NCBI GenBank assembly: GCA_965153355.1
Contig: OZ231126.1
Coordinates: forward strand, 55,180,001 to 55,244,000
DNA length: 64,000 nucleotides
Source of the DNA: Flaccisagitta enflata
Taxonomy: Eukaryota > Chaetognatha > Sagittoidea > Aphragmophora
Direction: 5' to 3'
The notes beneath the pieces are model-generated. The model did no database searches and had not been told where the DNA came from. It worked only from the letters and a program-made list of their open reading frames with translations. Position 1 is the first letter of the stretch. Every line of letters starts with the position of its first letter. Below, piece after piece: positions 62,373 through 64,000 of this stretch. The position numbers and the translations under genes are program-made.

Positions 62373-62786
62373 TCAAGTTAGTTTAAGTCCCCGACTGGGT
62401 ATTAAAGCTAATGACTGTGTTGAGTAATTAGGCCTAATTACCATGTAATTTTGGAGCTCAATTCGACTATCTAGGGGGTGAGTCCGAGTCAAAATGAATT
62501 CACCCATGAGAAGCCCTTGGCAAGAGCTACTTCTGGTATGATTTTGGTAAAATCACCGGACCCTCATCATCGACATTTTTCTCGACCATTTTTTAAGTGA
62601 AGTACACAAACATGCCAGATTTGGTAAATTATGTTAAAATTGGTACCAAAATGAAGCCTACGTCAGGGGCTTTCTACTAATAGGTCGCTTATAATGTTTG
62701 ACTAAAGTTAACCTGGCAAACGCACGGCTTGAAGAAAGCACAAAAATACAGGTAATTAGCTCTACTACCTTTGTTACTCCCCAGCT
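62333..62786 (-). repeat. family E repeat, copy 2
   Basis: Inverted match to 55112-55545. See copy 1. Confidence 0.75.
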
Positions 62787-63050
62787 GTATTGTTTGGTGA
62801 TAGTCAATATAGTCTGTTGGAAGATTTTAGAGTACAAATCCTGCTGCCCGGCAGAAAATCATGATCAAGAGGTCTGTGAAGCACCATTAGAGCGCATATC
62901 ATAGGGGAAAAGCTCCCACACTCGTTGCCTACATAACCCCCTTATTCACTAGCTGATAGGTTCATCAGATTTTTTTTTATATTTTGTTTATTTCAAAACA
63001 AAAAGGAGAAAAGTAAAGACCATCCACAATGTAACTTCCATGGCCAAGGC
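62787..63050. other. intergenic, nothing recognised
   Basis: A short Cys-containing plus-strand frame (to about 62904) has no recognised domain. Confidence 0.3.
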
Positions 63051-63375
63051 GGATTTTTCTCTTACTCTTACTCTTTTGTTACTTTACTGTAATTCCAGTA
63101 AATGACCCACAATTTACTTGCTTACTTTCAGTAATTTACTTTCTTACTCTCTTACTCTGTTACTCTTTTACTTTCTTACTCTCTTACTTTCTTACTTTTT
63201 ACCTCCTCCATAATTGGCTTTCTTGCTTTCTTACTTTCTTACTCTTTTACTTGGTTACTTTCATTAGGGTAAATTACTTTATTTTTTGCTTTACTTTACC
63301 CAATCATTGGTAAAAGTTGCTATGCCAATAGTAAGTTACCAAGTTCTTACTTTTTTACCTTGGTAAATATGCCAT
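63051..63375. repeat. TTACTCTT-type degenerate tandem repeat
   Basis: Irregular 7-10 base CTTACTCT, CTTACTTT and GTTACTTT units. Confidence 0.75.
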
Positions 63376-63384
63376 TTTTCAGTA

Positions 63385-63580
63385 ACTGAAAAATTCCTCT
63401 CCTCCAAAATTCCTCTCCTCCAAAATTCCTCTTCCTCTCCAAAGTTCCTCTCCTCAAAATTCCTCCTTTCCAAAATTCCTCTCCTCCAAAATTCCTCTTC
63501 TCCAAAATTCCCCAGTAAATAAAAAATTCATTTCCTTGAAAATTCCTCCCTTCCAAAATTCCTCTCCTCCAAAATACTTA
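63385..63580. repeat. AAAATTCCTCTCCTCC minisatellite (15-16 bp)
   Basis: About ten units of AAAATTCCTC plus TCCTCC or CTTTCC variants. Confidence 0.85.
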
Positions 63581-63942
63581 GATGGAAGTGAAGAGGAAAA
63601 TTCCCCCCTGGCCACAATTATACTACAAAGTTACAATGTGCCATCGTCCTAACAATAAAGAACAAAATGCTGAGCTGGAAATTTTATCATGAGCTCGACG
63701 AGGCAAGTACTTCTAATTTTAAAATGCCGGGACTAAAAAAAAACAAAAGAAATTGTTCATAATTATCGATTATTTCAGATGCACTAGTAAGGCATGCCCG
63801 CCTACTAGGCATACAATATGCAGTTCAATGAAAAAATTTGTATCTATTTCTATATAGGTAAAAGGCAGCTTCACTATAAAGCATGATTATGCTCAGTCCC
63901 TTGGCAGGCGCCCTAGTGAAGTTCGACTGCATACACTTTTTT
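63581..63942. other. intergenic, nothing recognised
   Basis: No supported feature. Confidence 0.35.
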
Positions 63943-64000
63943 TTTTATAAGAGACAACTTTTTTGAAATCAGCCTGGGTGTTCTTAAATTTTTAACCGTT
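63943..64000. mobile_element. family C MITE, left end, cut by the window edge
   Basis: TTTTATAAGAGACAACTTTT then ATCAGCCTGGGTGTTCTTAA matches the ends at 27537 and 53948. Confidence 0.6.

Overview
The window looks like a stretch of animal nuclear DNA, almost certainly from an invertebrate whose phylum I cannot fix. It has split genes with GT-AG introns, an intronless histone H1, metazoan Na+/K+-ATPase exons, a CD225/dispanin-like gene, a C2H2 zinc-finger array and non-LTR retrotransposons. Gene density is very low. Most of the sequence is transposable-element debris, minisatellites and very long microsatellites (CT, CA, AT, CTTT, ATTC, CAA, GTA). Most long open frames here are microsatellite translations or shadows and are not annotated as genes.

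Layout. 0.7-3.3 kb: decayed non-LTR element with ORF1 (zinc knuckles), an ORF2 start overlapping the ORF1 stop as TAATG, and a broken reverse-transcriptase region. 4.8-5.4 kb: histone H1, minus strand. 6.6-26 kb: repeats only, including a 1-kb tandem duplication, inverted ATTC satellites, an hAT-like element with an 8-bp target duplication (17.0-18.3 kb), family B elements and several MITEs. 26.4-35.3 kb: exons of a dispanin-like membrane protein on the minus strand. Its predicted last intron holds a 121-bp satellite split by a 4.4-kb element with about 565-bp terminal inverted repeats (TIRs) and a 9-bp target duplication. 35.7-37.7 kb: 5'-truncated retrotransposon with RT, zinc knuckle and restriction-like endonuclease. 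38.6-40.5 kb: intronless, frameshifted zinc-finger pseudogene. 42.0-50.9 kb: seven consecutive in-frame Na+/K+-ATPase alpha exons on the minus strand; I found neither the N-terminal exons nor anything after the DKTG motif. 51-64 kb: repeats, including a second element with an 8-bp target duplication and large inverted repeats.

Two short repeat families dominate and are called A and B here. Family A runs from AACAAGGCCGGATACACGGC to GCGACTAAAAA or GCAACTAAAAA and ends in a terminal hairpin. Family B has a 20-21 bp minisatellite core flanked by inverted arms, a constant block TGGTCAGCGGTACCC, and an end hairpin followed by ACTA or a similar motif. In both families the hairpin stems differ between subfamilies by compensatory changes, and the cores have expanded from about 140 bp to about 1.9 kb in one case. 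This looks like a set of non-autonomous, possibly Helitron/Helentron-like elements and is the strongest candidate for something undescribed.

The Na+/K+-ATPase exons form one frame-consistent gene. The dispanin exons probably form another, with a MITE sitting exactly where its first intron would have to be. Nothing in the window suggests operon-like cooperation between genes. No tRNA or rRNA gene and no CRISPR array was seen.
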